Positions 49,368-58,669 of a stretch of 64,000 bases of DNA are shown one piece after another. Made by a program: the position numbers and the translations under genes. The stretch lies in assembly GCF_002305875.1 (NCBI RefSeq), contig NZ_CP022098.1, forward strand, positions 9,052,001-9,116,000. The letters are read 5' to 3'. How positions within the stretch are numbered: the stretch's first letter is position 1; each line of letters opens with the position of its first letter. The DNA is from Cystobacter fuscus. Lineage in GTDB: Bacteria > Myxococcota > Myxococcia > Myxococcales > Myxococcaceae. Under the pieces are notes generated by a model that did not search any database, had not been told where the DNA came from, and saw nothing but the letters and a program-made list of their open reading frames with translations.

Positions 49368-51563
49368 TTACTCCTGGTGGAGGACCTCGAGCGTCACGTT
49401 CTCGAAGCCACCCTTCGCGCCGTACACCAGGATGTAGTAGTTGCCCGGGCGCACGTCGTTGAGGTTGCACGTCTCGTTGTTGTGGTCGTTCACGCCGCGG
49501 CAGTCGTACTCGAAGGTGTTGGGCGCCGAGCCGTGCTGCGCGTACAGGTCCACGTTGCCCGTGCCGCCGTGCAGGCGGATCTGCACGTGGTTGTTGCCAC
49601 CGTTCCTGCGAGCGGGAACCGCGAGCTTGAAGATGCGCTCGGAGCCCGGCGTACCGGAGAGGCCTTCCACCTTCTGGCGGTTCTCGATGTTGGTGTAGCC
49701 ACCCTTCCAGGTCACCGTCAGCGTGGCGCCGGAGTAGGCGCTGTAGCCGTTGAGCAGGACGTACCACTTGCCATTGCTCGGCGCGGCGAAGGTGCACGAC
49801 TCGTTGTTGCCGGACTTGTAGGGACGGCAGTCGTACAGGCTGGTGGTGGGCGCGTTGGCGTAGCGCACGTACAGGTCCGCGTCGCCCGTGCCACCGGCCA
49901 GGGTGACCTGGAGGTCATACGCACCCTCGGGCACGTCGAAGTCGAAGTACTTCTTGGAGCCCTTCGCGCCCTCGACGTTGGCCGGCACGTTCTTCTCGAT
50001 CGGCGACGTGGGCGGAGGAGGCACGGGCACGCCCACACCCACGGCCTTCCAGGCGTTGGAGACGGAGGCGATGGTGGCCGCGTCATAGCCGAGCTGCTGC
50101 GCGGCCTGCTCGGTGGCGACCTTGGCCTGCTCGAACGAGGTGCTCGCCGTCATGATGTCGGCGTTGGCCTTGTAGAAGATCTTCGCGGCCTTCTCGATGC
50201 CGATGCCCGTCACTTCCGTGGTCGTCTTGCCCCCGGGGTGCTTGCCACCCTGGCTCAGCAGGTAGAAGGCCAGGTTGGAGATGCCCGAGCTGTAGTGCAC
50301 GTCCACGCCGGAGGAGTAGTCCGGGTAGTAGTCCAGCGAGTCACCGTCCTGGGTGGGGTTGGCCATGTAGCGCAGGCCGTCGCCGGGGATGGACGGCGTC
50401 CACACGTCGTCACCGACGATCCACGTGGCGGCGCTGACGACCTTGCCGTCCCGGTACCACTCGCACACGGCGCCGAAGATGTCGGACCAGGACTCGTTGA
50501 GACCACCGGACTCGCCCGAGTAGATGAGATCCGACTCGTACTCGGTCACGGCGTGGGTGAGCTCGTGCGCGGTGACGTCCAGCGAGTTGGCCAGGTTGCT
50601 GGCGTTGACGCCGTCACCGTCGCCGTAGACCATCTGGGTGCCGTTCCAGAAGGCGTTCACGTACTTCACCTGGTGGTGCACGGTGCTGATGAGCGTGGCG
50701 CCCGCGTTGTTGATGGAGTCGCGGCCGAACAGCTCGCTGTAGCACTTGTAGACGGTGCCCAGGTGGTCGTAGTTGGTGTTGACGACCGCGTCGGCCACGG
50801 GAGCCGCGCCCTCGATGCGCGTCAGGACACCCGGCAGGGTGCTCTTGGTCTGGCCGTCGTACATCTTGCGGTCCAGGGCCGTGTGCACGTGCGGGATGCG
50901 CTGGACGATGGAGCCATCCAGCGAGTTGATGAGCACCGAGTCGTCCACCGGCGTGCCGTCCGCCTGCGTCCCCGTCTGGCGGACCTCATAGACGAGCAGG
51001 AGCTTGTCGCCCGCGCGGTAGTAGAAGAGCTCCGGCTCGCCGGCGGCGGTGCGCGCGGACAGCGGGGCGTCACGGTCCTCGGCGGCCGCGATGGCGGCGG
51101 CCTCGGGAGCCACCACCGCCTTCTCCGGGCCCGTCAGGTCGCCGCGCACGTTGGTGTTGGCGGCGATGATCTTCCCGGCGCGCGCGTGCAGGCGCAGCTC
51201 GCCACCGTAGATGGCCCGCCCGTTGTGGCTGACCTGGTAGCGGTGGTGCTCATCACCCTGCGCGTCCTTGTAGGAGCGCGTGAGCCGCAGGTTGTCCGGG
51301 CTGATGCGGAACTGGGGCGCGATGGTCGCCAGGGCCGGAGCGAGGTCCGCGGCCAGCGAGGAGGCCGGGGCGGCGCCCAGGTCGCCCACGATGAACCGGG
51401 CCACTCCCGCCTCATCCTTGTCCACGACGTTGTTGCCAAGCGCCGACGCCAAAGTCTTGACACCCTCGGCCTTGGACCCCTCCAGGCCGCTGCCTTCGGT
51501 GCACGCGCTCATCAACAACGACAGGGCGGTGACTCCCACGACTCCGCGAATTCGATGACTCAC
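49368..51563 (-). CDS. M4-family (thermolysin-like) metalloprotease with two PPC domains
   Basis: A 731-residue secreted protease. A signal peptide (about 1-20, SLLMSAC) is followed by FTP/PepSY-type propeptide regions to about 235 and the M4 catalytic domain with HELTH (His333, Glu334, His337) and NESWSD (Glu357). Two repeated beta-sandwich pre-peptidase C-terminal (PPC) domains follow, each with a GGTG(D/N)xDLY pattern. The GTG at 51563 has GGAGG seven bases upstream; an upstream GTG is weaker. It probably digests extracellular protein during predation. Confidence 0.93.
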   Translation of the reverse strand: MSHRIRGVVGVTALSLLMSACTEGSGLEGSKAEGVKTLASALGNNVVDKDEAGVARFIVGDLGAAPASSLAADLAPALATIAPQFRISPDNLRLTRSYKDAQGDEHHRYQVSHNGRAIYGGELRLHARAGKIIAANTNVRGDLTGPEKAVVAPEAAAIAAAEDRDAPLSARTAAGEPELFYYRAGDKLLLVYEVRQTGTQADGTPVDDSVLINSLDGSIVQRIPHVHTALDRKMYDGQTKSTLPGVLTRIEGAAPVADAVVNTNYDHLGTVYKCYSELFGRDSINNAGATLISTVHHQVKYVNAFWNGTQMVYGDGDGVNASNLANSLDVTAHELTHAVTEYESDLIYSGESGGLNESWSDIFGAVCEWYRDGKVVSAATWIVGDDVWTPSIPGDGLRYMANPTQDGDSLDYYPDYSSGVDVHYSSGISNLAFYLLSQGGKHPGGKTTTEVTGIGIEKAAKIFYKANADIMTASTSFEQAKVATEQAAQQLGYDAATIASVSNAWKAVGVGVPVPPPPTSPIEKNVPANVEGAKGSKKYFDFDVPEGAYDLQVTLAGGTGDADLYVRYANAPTTSLYDCRPYKSGNNESCTFAAPSNGKWYVLLNGYSAYSGATLTVTWKGGYTNIENRQKVEGLSGTPGSERIFKLAVPARRNGGNNHVQIRLHGGTGNVDLYAQHGSAPNTFEYDCRGVNDHNNETCNLNDVRPGNYYILVYGAKGGFENVTLEVLHQE

Positions 51564-52011
51564 TGAACTGCCTCCGGTCACTGGAACAATTGGGGAACGG
51601 GCATTTCCAGTGAGCTGTGTATAACTGCTTTTTACAAAATAGGGAACTTATTACGACATCATCGTTCATTATCATTTATCGAGAATGGAGAATTTTGACC
51701 GTTCGGTCAGGGTGCAACGGAGCTCGTGAAATCCGAGGGAGCCCCCTTTGACTCGAAGCGCATCTTTTGCTAGGCGCCGGGCCCATTGGCGAAGGCGGAA
51801 GGAAGGCCCCCGCGCGGTGTCTGTGTATGGCTTGAGCCGGGCGCCGCGCGTGGAATCTTCCGTGGGGAAGGAAGCCACCCGGAGGAGGGCCTCATGACGC
51901 GCCTGGCTGTCATTGAAGGCGGAGTCCAACACCGCACGCGGAGTGGGAAACGTATGTTAGGGTTTGTCCGCCCTACCCCAACATCGCCATCACAGGAGGT
52001 CCTTCCCCTTG
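51564..52011. other. AT-rich intergenic region with divergent promoters
   Basis: About 450 bp without a convincing gene between the divergent metalloprotease and lipoprotein genes. Positions 51600-51695 are unusually AT-rich for this genome and probably hold the protease promoter. A palindrome at 51696-51709 is listed separately. Confidence 0.5.
51696..51709. promoter_or_regulatory. TGACCG-TT-CGGTCA palindrome, TetR-type operator candidate
   Basis: Two perfect 6-bp arms with a 2-base centre, 133 bp upstream of the metalloprotease start. TetR-family proteins often bind such GACCG/CGGTC sites. No TetR gene is in the window. Confidence 0.45.
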
Positions 52012-53805
52012 GTGATTTCCAACCCTCGTCACCGCACGAGCTCCCGCCCGGGCGCTCGCGCGCGCTTCTCCTGGCATTCCCTGATGCGCTGCGCCCCGCT
52101 GCTGGGCGCGCTCGCCGCGTGTGGTCCGACGGACTCCGCCGCTCCCCGAGAGGAGCAAGGCATTGGCCAGACAGCCCGGGCACTCGAGTCCACGCTCCAG
52201 GCCTCGGCCGAAACGTCCGTGAGCACCACGACGCCCCCCTGGTCCGTCGACGCCCAGCCCACGGTGGCCGTGGGCAATGGCGTCTACCTCGTCGTCTGGG
52301 AGATGGAGGGCCACGACACTCCCGACATCCTCGCCGTGCGGGTGCGCGCCTCGGACGGCGCGCTGTTGGACTCCTCGCCCCTTCACATCGCCACGGGCAG
52401 CCAGGTCTCCTACCTGCCCTCGGTGGCCTTCGACGGAGCCAACTTCCTGGTGACCTGGACGGACCTCACCTCGAGCCCGGCCATCGTGGGAGCACGCGTG
52501 CGGGCCTCGGATGGCGCGCTGCTCGATACGGAGCCCCTGCGCATCAGCCCACCGGATTTCCTGCCCCAGTACTCACCGACCGTGACGTTCGACGGGACGA
52601 ACTACCTGGTGTTCTGGCACGGCTACGCCTGGCTCGGCCAGGGCATCGCGGACCACAGGCTCCAGGGCATCCGGATCCGTCCCTCGGACGGCACGCGCAT
52701 CGAGTCCGCCTCCTTCCACGTCGCCGTGAACGAGCCCGCCTTCCATGCCGCCTCGTGGGGAGGCGCGAGCCTGGTGGCGTGGGTCGACGGCGGGGTGAAG
52801 GCGGCCCGCGTCGACGCGGCGGGACAGGTGCTCGACACCACTCCCCTGAACCTCTCCCCGGCGTCCGCGACCCAGGTCCGGGTCGCCGCGCGGGCGGGCG
52901 AGTTCCTCGTGATCTTCAACGAGGGCTCATCCTTGAAGGCCCGGCGCGTGCGCGCCTCGGATGGGGCGCTGCTCGACGCCTCGGACATCCTCGTGGGCTC
53001 CGGAGCCGAGTTCCCCGCGGACACCGGCTGGAACAGCGCGTCCTTCAGCGCGACCTTCGATGGACAGGACTACCGGGTGCTCTGGCAGGCGTCCCGCGGC
53101 GGAGGTCGCCAGCTGCGCACCACGCGGGTGTCCTCCTCGGGGACGGTCGAAGCGGGCGCGGAGGATGGGCTCGCCACGCTCCATGGAGGCTCCGGGGATT
53201 GGGTGGGCATCGCCGCGCAGAGCCCCTCCCACTTCCTGGTGACCTATACTCAGTATGATTCGTCGGTGGAGAACAACCGCACCCGCTTCCGGCTCGTCGG
53301 CCCGAATGACTGCGCCCACGACGTGTCACCGCCGCTCGTGAGCTGTCCGGCCACGCGCCGGCTGGAATGCACCTACAGCGGCCAGACCACCGTGGACATG
53401 AGCGTCGACGACAACTGCGGAATCCAGTTCGTGAGCAATACGCCGCAATACTTCGGTCAACCGGGCACCTGGACCCACTCGGTCGGCGCCATCGACCTCG
53501 CCGGCAACCTGACGAGCTGTGACACGGTGTGGACGGTCGTCGATACGCGCCCGCCCCACCTGAGCCTCAACGGCTCGACGAGCCTCTCCCTGCCCTACAA
53601 CACGCCCTACCAGGAGCCAGGGGCCACGGGTGGCGACGAGTGCGACGGTCCCTACATGGACACCTGGTCCTGGCCGAACCGGATTCAGGTCTCCGGCACG
53701 GTCAACTCCCAGGTACCGGGCACCTATCCCCTCACCTACCGCCTCACGGACGGCGCCGGCAACACGACCACCGCCACGCGCACCGTGACGGTCCTCGCGC
53801 CGTAG
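52012..53805 (+). CDS. Lipoprotein with repeated beta units and a DUF5011-like domain
   Basis: A protein of about 597 residues. A long basic N-terminus leads into a lipobox LAAC, so it is probably outer-membrane or surface anchored. Residues about 70-430 hold five related units built around VRASDGALLD (with variants such as IRPSDGTRIE and VDAAGQVLD), as in a beta-propeller-like array. The C-terminus (about 510-597) is a DUF5011-like Ig fold (SLPYNTPYQEPGATGGDEC, GTYPLTYRLTDGAGNTTTATR). The start is uncertain: TTG 52009 or GTG 52012, both behind AGGAGGT. Function is unknown. Confidence 0.75.
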   Translation: MISNPRHRTSSRPGARARFSWHSLMRCAPLLGALAACGPTDSAAPREEQGIGQTARALESTLQASAETSVSTTTPPWSVDAQPTVAVGNGVYLVVWEMEGHDTPDILAVRVRASDGALLDSSPLHIATGSQVSYLPSVAFDGANFLVTWTDLTSSPAIVGARVRASDGALLDTEPLRISPPDFLPQYSPTVTFDGTNYLVFWHGYAWLGQGIADHRLQGIRIRPSDGTRIESASFHVAVNEPAFHAASWGGASLVAWVDGGVKAARVDAAGQVLDTTPLNLSPASATQVRVAARAGEFLVIFNEGSSLKARRVRASDGALLDASDILVGSGAEFPADTGWNSASFSATFDGQDYRVLWQASRGGGRQLRTTRVSSSGTVEAGAEDGLATLHGGSGDWVGIAAQSPSHFLVTYTQYDSSVENNRTRFRLVGPNDCAHDVSPPLVSCPATRRLECTYSGQTTVDMSVDDNCGIQFVSNTPQYFGQPGTWTHSVGAIDLAGNLTSCDTVWTVVDTRPPHLSLNGSTSLSLPYNTPYQEPGATGGDECDGPYMDTWSWPNRIQVSGTVNSQVPGTYPLTYRLTDGAGNTTTATRTVTVLAP

Positions 53806-53818
53806 CCAGGCCTCCCCA

Positions 53819-53862
53819 CGCGGGCGGCGGCGGGAGCGGACTTCCGCCCTCGCCGCCGCGGG
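53819..53862. terminator. Bidirectional GC hairpin
   Basis: A long imperfect inverted repeat (GCGGGCGGCGGCGGGAGCGGA against TCCGCCCTCGCCGCCGCGGG) fills the gap between the convergent lipoprotein and OYE genes. Confidence 0.5.
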
Positions 53863-53863
53863 C

Positions 53864-54967
53864 TCACACCAGCGTGGCGAGCGCTTCGCGATCGAAGGCG
53901 GCCAGCTCCGAGTCGCGGCCCTCGCGCACCTTGCGCGCCCACTGCGCGTCCGAGATGAGCGCGCGACCCACCGCCACCAGGTCGAACTCCTCCCGCTCCA
54001 GGCGCCGCAGCAGGTTGTCGATCGACGCGGGCTTGGAGCCCGCGCCCTTCATGAGGGTCTCGAGGAACTCGCCCGCCAGCCCCACCGAGCCCACGGTGAT
54101 GGTGGGCCTGCCGGTGAGCTTCTTCGCCCAGCCGGCGAAGTTGAGGTCCGAGCCCTCGAACTCCGGCTCCCAGAAGCGGCGCTGGGAGCAGTGGAGGATG
54201 TCCACGCCCGCGTCGACGAGCGGCGTGAGCCACGCCTCCATCTCCTTGGGCGTCTGGGCGAGCTTCACGTTGAAGTCCTGCTGCTTCCACTGGGACAGGC
54301 GCAGGATGATGACGAAGTCCTCGCCCACCGCGGCGCGCATGGACTTCACCACGTCGACGGCGAAGCGGGTGCGCTCGGCGAGCGAGGCGCCGCCATAGAC
54401 GTCGGTGCGCTCGTTCGTGCCCGCCCAGAAGAATTGATCGATGAGGTAGCCGTGGGCGCCGTGGATCTCCGCCACGTCGAAGCCCAGCCGCTTGGCGTCC
54501 GCGGCGGCCTTGCCGAAGGCGGCGATGGTGTCCGCGATGGCCGACTCCGTCATCGGCTCGGTGAAGCGCTTGCCGGGCGAGGACAGGCCCGAGGGGCTAT
54601 CCACCGGAGGCGGAGCGGCCCACTTCACCTGGGGGTTGCGCGCCGAGCCCACGTGCCAGATCTGCGGACCCATGCGTCCACCGGCGGCATGCACCTCGTC
54701 GATGATGCGCTTCCAGCCGGCCAGCGCCTGCTCCCCGTGGAAGTCCGGCACGTTGGGATCGTTCTTGGCCGAGGGCCGGGCCACGACGGTGCCCTCGGAC
54801 AGGATGAGGCCCACCTCGCCCTCGGCGCGGCGGCGGTAGTAGGTGGCGACCTCGGACGGCGGCACGCCATTGGGCGAGAAGGACCGGGTCATGGGCGCCA
54901 TGACGATGCGGTTCTTGAGATGAAGGGACTTGTAGGAGAAGGGTCGGAACAGAGCATCTGCGGCCAC
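53864..54967 (-). CDS. Old-yellow-enzyme family NADH:flavin oxidoreductase
   Basis: A 367-residue FMN enzyme with a TIM-barrel. Typical motifs are NRIVMAPMTRS at the start, GPQIWHVG (substrate-binding His), FDVAEIHGAHGYLIDQFF in the middle and the FMN-phosphate segment VAVGRALISD near the end. It reduces activated alkenes or nitro compounds with NAD(P)H. It is divergent from a small peptide gene across a gap with the palindrome TAAGGAA/TTCCTTA. Confidence 0.9.
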   Translation of the reverse strand: MAADALFRPFSYKSLHLKNRIVMAPMTRSFSPNGVPPSEVATYYRRRAEGEVGLILSEGTVVARPSAKNDPNVPDFHGEQALAGWKRIIDEVHAAGGRMGPQIWHVGSARNPQVKWAAPPPVDSPSGLSSPGKRFTEPMTESAIADTIAAFGKAAADAKRLGFDVAEIHGAHGYLIDQFFWAGTNERTDVYGGASLAERTRFAVDVVKSMRAAVGEDFVIILRLSQWKQQDFNVKLAQTPKEMEAWLTPLVDAGVDILHCSQRRFWEPEFEGSDLNFAGWAKKLTGRPTITVGSVGLAGEFLETLMKGAGSKPASIDNLLRRLEREEFDLVAVGRALISDAQWARKVREGRDSELAAFDREALATLV

Positions 54968-55094
54968 GGGGAACGGACCTCCGGTTCAGCGGTGTTCGGG
55001 CGCGCCTTATAACGGCCTCCCCCTCCCCCCGCCGCACCCTCTCCGTTTTGGCGGACGAAAATCCGCGCAACCGGCGGACGGCTCCTTCCGACAA

Positions 55095-55112
55095 TAAGGA
55101 AGGATTTCCTTA
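55095..55112. promoter_or_regulatory. TAAGGAA-GGAT-TTCCTTA inverted repeat
   Basis: A perfect 7-bp inverted repeat with a 4-base centre, 18 bp upstream of the 45-residue peptide gene and 128 bp upstream of the divergent OYE gene. It is a candidate operator for one or both. Confidence 0.5.
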
Positions 55113-55129
55113 CCGAACCGGTGTCCGCC

Positions 55130-55267
55130 ATGAGCCACGCCTCCGCCGTCATCAACCTGGATGAGTTCCGCAAGCGCCGTGAGAGCAAGCCCGCCGCCGT
55201 GCGTCCCATGCCCACGCTGGGTGTCTGGTCGCCGGTGTGGGTGTGGGTGATGGTCTGGCCCGCGTGA
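55130..55267 (+). CDS. Small Trp-rich peptide (45 residues)
   Basis: The frame has ATG 55130 and reads MSHASAVINLDEFRKRRESK, then a Pro-rich turn, then the tail VWSPVWVWVMVWPA. The hydrophobic Trp/Val C-terminus could insert in a membrane. Codon use is GC-biased as in real genes. The ribosome site is weak. It converges with the hybrid kinase gene, ending 3 bp from its stop. No family is recognised. Confidence 0.55.
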   Translation: MSHASAVINLDEFRKRRESKPAAVRPMPTLGVWSPVWVWVMVWPA

Positions 55268-55270
55268 AGC

Positions 55271-58200
55271 TCAGCGCTCCTCGGGGGGAGGAACGAGCGA
55301 GAGGATGACGGCAAGCAGCTCGGAGCGCTCGATGGGCTTGGGCACGTGGGCCTTGAAGCCGGCGAGCAACGCCCGGGTGCGATCCTCCGCGCGGGCGTAG
55401 GCGGTGAGCGCCACGGCGGGGATGCGGCCGCCCTCGGACGCGGGAAGGGCGCGCACCTTGCGGATGAAGGCATGGCCATCCTCGCCCGGCATGCCGATGT
55501 CGGAGATGAGCAGGTGGGGCCGCGTCTGGAGGAGCACGCTCAGGCCCTCGGCGGCCGAGGCCGCGGTCTCCACCCGCATGCGACACCCCTCGAGCAGCGT
55601 GCGCAGCAACTCGCGCGTGTCCGCCTCGTCGTCCACGAGCAGCACCCGCAGGCCCTCGAGCTGGGGCGGGCATCTCAGGTCGGGCTCGTCGCGCGAGCCC
55701 GTGGCGGAGGAGGCACCTGACTCCTTGCGCCGCACCACGGCCGTGGGCAGCCGCACCGTGAAGGTGGCGCCCCGGCCCTCGCCCTCGCTGAACGCATCGA
55801 TCGTGCCGCCGTGGGCTTCCACCAGGTGCTTGACGATGGACAGGCCCAGGCCCAGGCCCCCGTACTTGCGCGCGACACTGCCCTCCGCCTGACGGAAGCG
55901 CTCGAAGACGTGCGGCAGGAAGTCCACCGGAATGCCCTTGCCGGAGTCCGCGACGACGATCTCCACCGAGGAGTCGCGCCGATCCACCAGCACCTGGACA
56001 CGGCCCGCCTTGGGCGTGAACTTCACCGCGTTGGACAGCAGGTTCCAGACCACCTGCTGCAGCCGGGTGGGATCCCCCATGACGGTCGCGACGGAGTCGA
56101 GCACGGGCTGCAGGAGGATGCCCTTGGCCACCGCGGCCGGGCGGATGGACTCGAGCGCGGCTTCCACCACCGAGCTGAGATCGACGGACTCGACCTCCAG
56201 GACCAGCTTGCCGGACATGATGCGGCTGATGTCCAGCAGGTCCTCCACGAGCTGGGACTGGGCGTGGGCGTTGCGCTCCACCGTCTCCAGCGCGCGCGTG
56301 CGCCGCTCCTCGGGGAGCTGACCCGAGCGGAGGATCTGCACCCAGCCCAGGATGGCGGTGAGCGGCGTGCGCAGCTCGTGTGACACCGTGGCGATGAAGT
56401 CGTCCTTGAGCCGGTTGGCGTGCTCGGCCTCGGTGCGCGCGGCCTGCTCGCGCTCCAGCAGGGCCACGCGCTCGACCTCCAGCGCCTTGCGCTCGGTGAT
56501 GTCCAGCACCGTGCCCGTGAAGCGCACGGGCCGTTGCAGGCCATCGAAGTACACCCGGCCCCGCGCGTCCAGCCAGCGCTCGGTCCCATCGGGCGCGCGC
56601 ACGGTGCGGTACTCGGTGTGGAACACCCCTCCGCTCCGGAAATCCATGGCGCGCTGGACGACCTGGTCCACCCGCTCCCGGTCCTCCGGTTGAAGGCACG
56701 AGAGGAAGGTGGGGAAGTCCACCGGGGCGTCGGGTGGCAGACCGAAGAGCTGCTTGCAGCGGGCATCCCAGATGAGCGTCCCGGTGCGGGGATCCATGTC
56801 CCAGGTGCCCAACTGCGTGGCCTCGATCGCGATGCGAGCGCGCTCCTGGGCCTTCTGGGTCTCCAGGGCCAGACGCTCGTTCTCCAGGGCGCCGCTGGTG
56901 TACCGCGCCAGTTGCACGACCAGGGCCTCGTCATCGGCCGAGAAGTCGCCGCCATCCATCTTGTCCGAGAGCTGGATGAGGCCCAGGTTCTTCCCATCTC
57001 GTCCCACCAGGGGCACCGCGAGCCAGCCGCGCATGGGCGGATGTTCGCGATGATGGGCGCCGAAGCCACGCCAACGGGGATGGGCCTCCAGCTGCGCCTG
57101 GGTCATGCGGACCGGCTGGTTGCGCTGACATACCCAGGCGTAGATGCCACTGCCGTCCGGCTTCGCGGAGTACTCGCGCCAGGGCGCGTACTTCTCCGAG
57201 AGGGAGACCTCGGTGATGGCCTGACTCCAGTTCTGGTCCTCCGTGAGGGACACCACCGCCTGGTGCGACTCGACGAGCGCCCGGGCATGCAGGGTGAGGG
57301 CGTGCAGCATCCCCTCGCGCGACGAGGCACCGTGGATGGCTGCGGCGGCCTCCGCCAGGCCGAGGATCTGCCGCTCCCGGCGCTGCTCGAACCTGCGGGC
57401 CCGCGCGCTCTCGGCCTCGGCCGCGCGTTGGGCGGACATGTCCTCCATGGCGCCCACCATGCGCAGCGCCTTGCCCTGCTCATCCCGGGCCAGATAGCCC
57501 CGATCCACGATCTCGGCATGGCTGCCGTCGGCGCGCAGGAAACGGTACTCGCACAGCCAGCGCTCGGAGCTCGCCGACGCGATGAAGGCATGGATGTCAC
57601 GCTCCACGCGCTCGCGGTCCTCCGGATGGATGTGCCCGAGCCACCATGCGCCGTCCGCGCCCACCTGCTCGGGCGCGTAGCCGAACAGGGTCCGCACCCC
57701 CTCGTTCCAGCCCACCGTGTCGTGCACCAGATCCCAATCCCAGATGGCCGCCTGGGTGGCCCGCGAGGCGAGCTCGTAACGCTCCTCGGAGCGCTTCAGG
57801 GCCGCTTGCAGGCGTTTCTTCCCGGTCACGTCCCGGAAGAAGACGATGATGCCGCCCGCCTCCTCGGGATAGGCCGTCACCTCGGTCCAGACATCCAGCG
57901 GCGGGTAGTACTCCTCGAACGCCACCGGGACGCGCTCGCGCATCACCCGGTGGTACTGGGACCAGTACTGCAGGGAGGGATCCCGGGAGAGCGGGAAGAC
58001 ATCCCAGAAAACGCGTCCCAGGGACTGCTCGCGAGGCGTCTGGCTCAAGCGCTCCTGGGAGCGGTTGACGCGGATCATCCGCCACTCGGAGTCCAGGATG
58101 AAGAAGGCATCCCCGTTCTCCACCGCGTCGAGCGTCAGCCGACCCTCGTGGAGGCGGAGCCGCTGGCTGGCCGTATAGCTGGACACGGCCTCGGCCACCG

Positions 58201-58582
58201 CCTGGCTCATGCTCTGGTTGAGGACGCGCTCCTCGTCCAGCGAGGGCACCAGGCCCGCCTGCTCGAAGAGATCATCGAGGATCTCCCGCAGCTCGCCATA
58301 CTCCCGGACCACCGCCTCGAGATCGAAGCCGATCCGCAGCCGCTGCAGGCCGTGCTGGGCCCCCTGGTTCTTCACCGGACTGGACGAGTCGTAGTCGCGC
58401 GCCCGCTCCCGGCGCCCCTCGCGCAGATTGTGACTGAGGGCCGAGAGGAAATGGGGCATGTGATCTTCCAGCTCGGAGCGGCTGTGGGGCCGCGTGGCAT
58501 GGAAGCGCGCGACATGCTCGAGCCAGCGCCGCATGATCTCCTCGCGCCGGGAATCCAGCAGCTCGGCGAGACGGCTCTCCAA
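55271..58582 (-). CDS. Hybrid sensor histidine kinase (RsbRD_N-like, PAS, GAF, REC)
   Basis: A soluble 1103-residue kinase. An N-terminal RsbRD_N-like helical domain (about 5-130) is followed by a PAS (about 155-260), a second PAS/PAC (about 275-400), a GAF (about 410-560), a third PAS (about 570-690), a HisKA with phospho-acceptor His735 (SHELRTPL), HATPase with GLGLGLSIVKHL, and a receiver with Asp1028 (LLISDIGMPG). No membrane segment is seen. Start TTG 58582 is chosen because AGGAGAA lies just upstream; a GTG at 58666 would begin before the terminator of the upstream peptide gene. Output is unknown. Confidence 0.9.
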   Translation of the reverse strand: MESRLAELLDSRREEIMRRWLEHVARFHATRPHSRSELEDHMPHFLSALSHNLREGRRERARDYDSSSPVKNQGAQHGLQRLRIGFDLEAVVREYGELREILDDLFEQAGLVPSLDEERVLNQSMSQAVAEAVSSYTASQRLRLHEGRLTLDAVENGDAFFILDSEWRMIRVNRSQERLSQTPREQSLGRVFWDVFPLSRDPSLQYWSQYHRVMRERVPVAFEEYYPPLDVWTEVTAYPEEAGGIIVFFRDVTGKKRLQAALKRSEERYELASRATQAAIWDWDLVHDTVGWNEGVRTLFGYAPEQVGADGAWWLGHIHPEDRERVERDIHAFIASASSERWLCEYRFLRADGSHAEIVDRGYLARDEQGKALRMVGAMEDMSAQRAAEAESARARRFEQRRERQILGLAEAAAAIHGASSREGMLHALTLHARALVESHQAVVSLTEDQNWSQAITEVSLSEKYAPWREYSAKPDGSGIYAWVCQRNQPVRMTQAQLEAHPRWRGFGAHHREHPPMRGWLAVPLVGRDGKNLGLIQLSDKMDGGDFSADDEALVVQLARYTSGALENERLALETQKAQERARIAIEATQLGTWDMDPRTGTLIWDARCKQLFGLPPDAPVDFPTFLSCLQPEDRERVDQVVQRAMDFRSGGVFHTEYRTVRAPDGTERWLDARGRVYFDGLQRPVRFTGTVLDITERKALEVERVALLEREQAARTEAEHANRLKDDFIATVSHELRTPLTAILGWVQILRSGQLPEERRTRALETVERNAHAQSQLVEDLLDISRIMSGKLVLEVESVDLSSVVEAALESIRPAAVAKGILLQPVLDSVATVMGDPTRLQQVVWNLLSNAVKFTPKAGRVQVLVDRRDSSVEIVVADSGKGIPVDFLPHVFERFRQAEGSVARKYGGLGLGLSIVKHLVEAHGGTIDAFSEGEGRGATFTVRLPTAVVRRKESGASSATGSRDEPDLRCPPQLEGLRVLLVDDEADTRELLRTLLEGCRMRVETAASAAEGLSVLLQTRPHLLISDIGMPGEDGHAFIRKVRALPASEGGRIPAVALTAYARAEDRTRALLAGFKAHVPKPIERSELLAVILSLVPPPEER

Positions 58583-58608
58583 TGACTTCTCCTGTCGTGA
58601 TGCGGAAA

Positions 58609-58635
58609 GACCGGCCCCCTCGTCCGGGGCCGGTC
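58609..58635 (-). terminator. Hairpin terminator of the 69-residue peptide gene
   Basis: GACCGGCCCC CTCGTCC GGGGCCGGTC is a perfect 10-bp stem, followed on the minus strand by a short T run. It lies between the peptide gene stop (58670) and the kinase start (58582). Confidence 0.7.
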
Positions 58636-58669
58636 CACGGAACTCCCCTTGAGAGCGACCCCCCACGCG

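Noticed and set aside
48408-51566. Long plus-strand frame opposite the metalloprotease
   Set aside because: It overlaps the MFS gene in another frame and is antisense to a recognisable M4 protease; its His/Val/Arg-rich composition is typical of shadow frames.
58582-58666. Upstream GTG start for the hybrid kinase
   Set aside because: It would place the terminator hairpin of the peptide gene inside the kinase; TTG 58582 has its own ribosome site.
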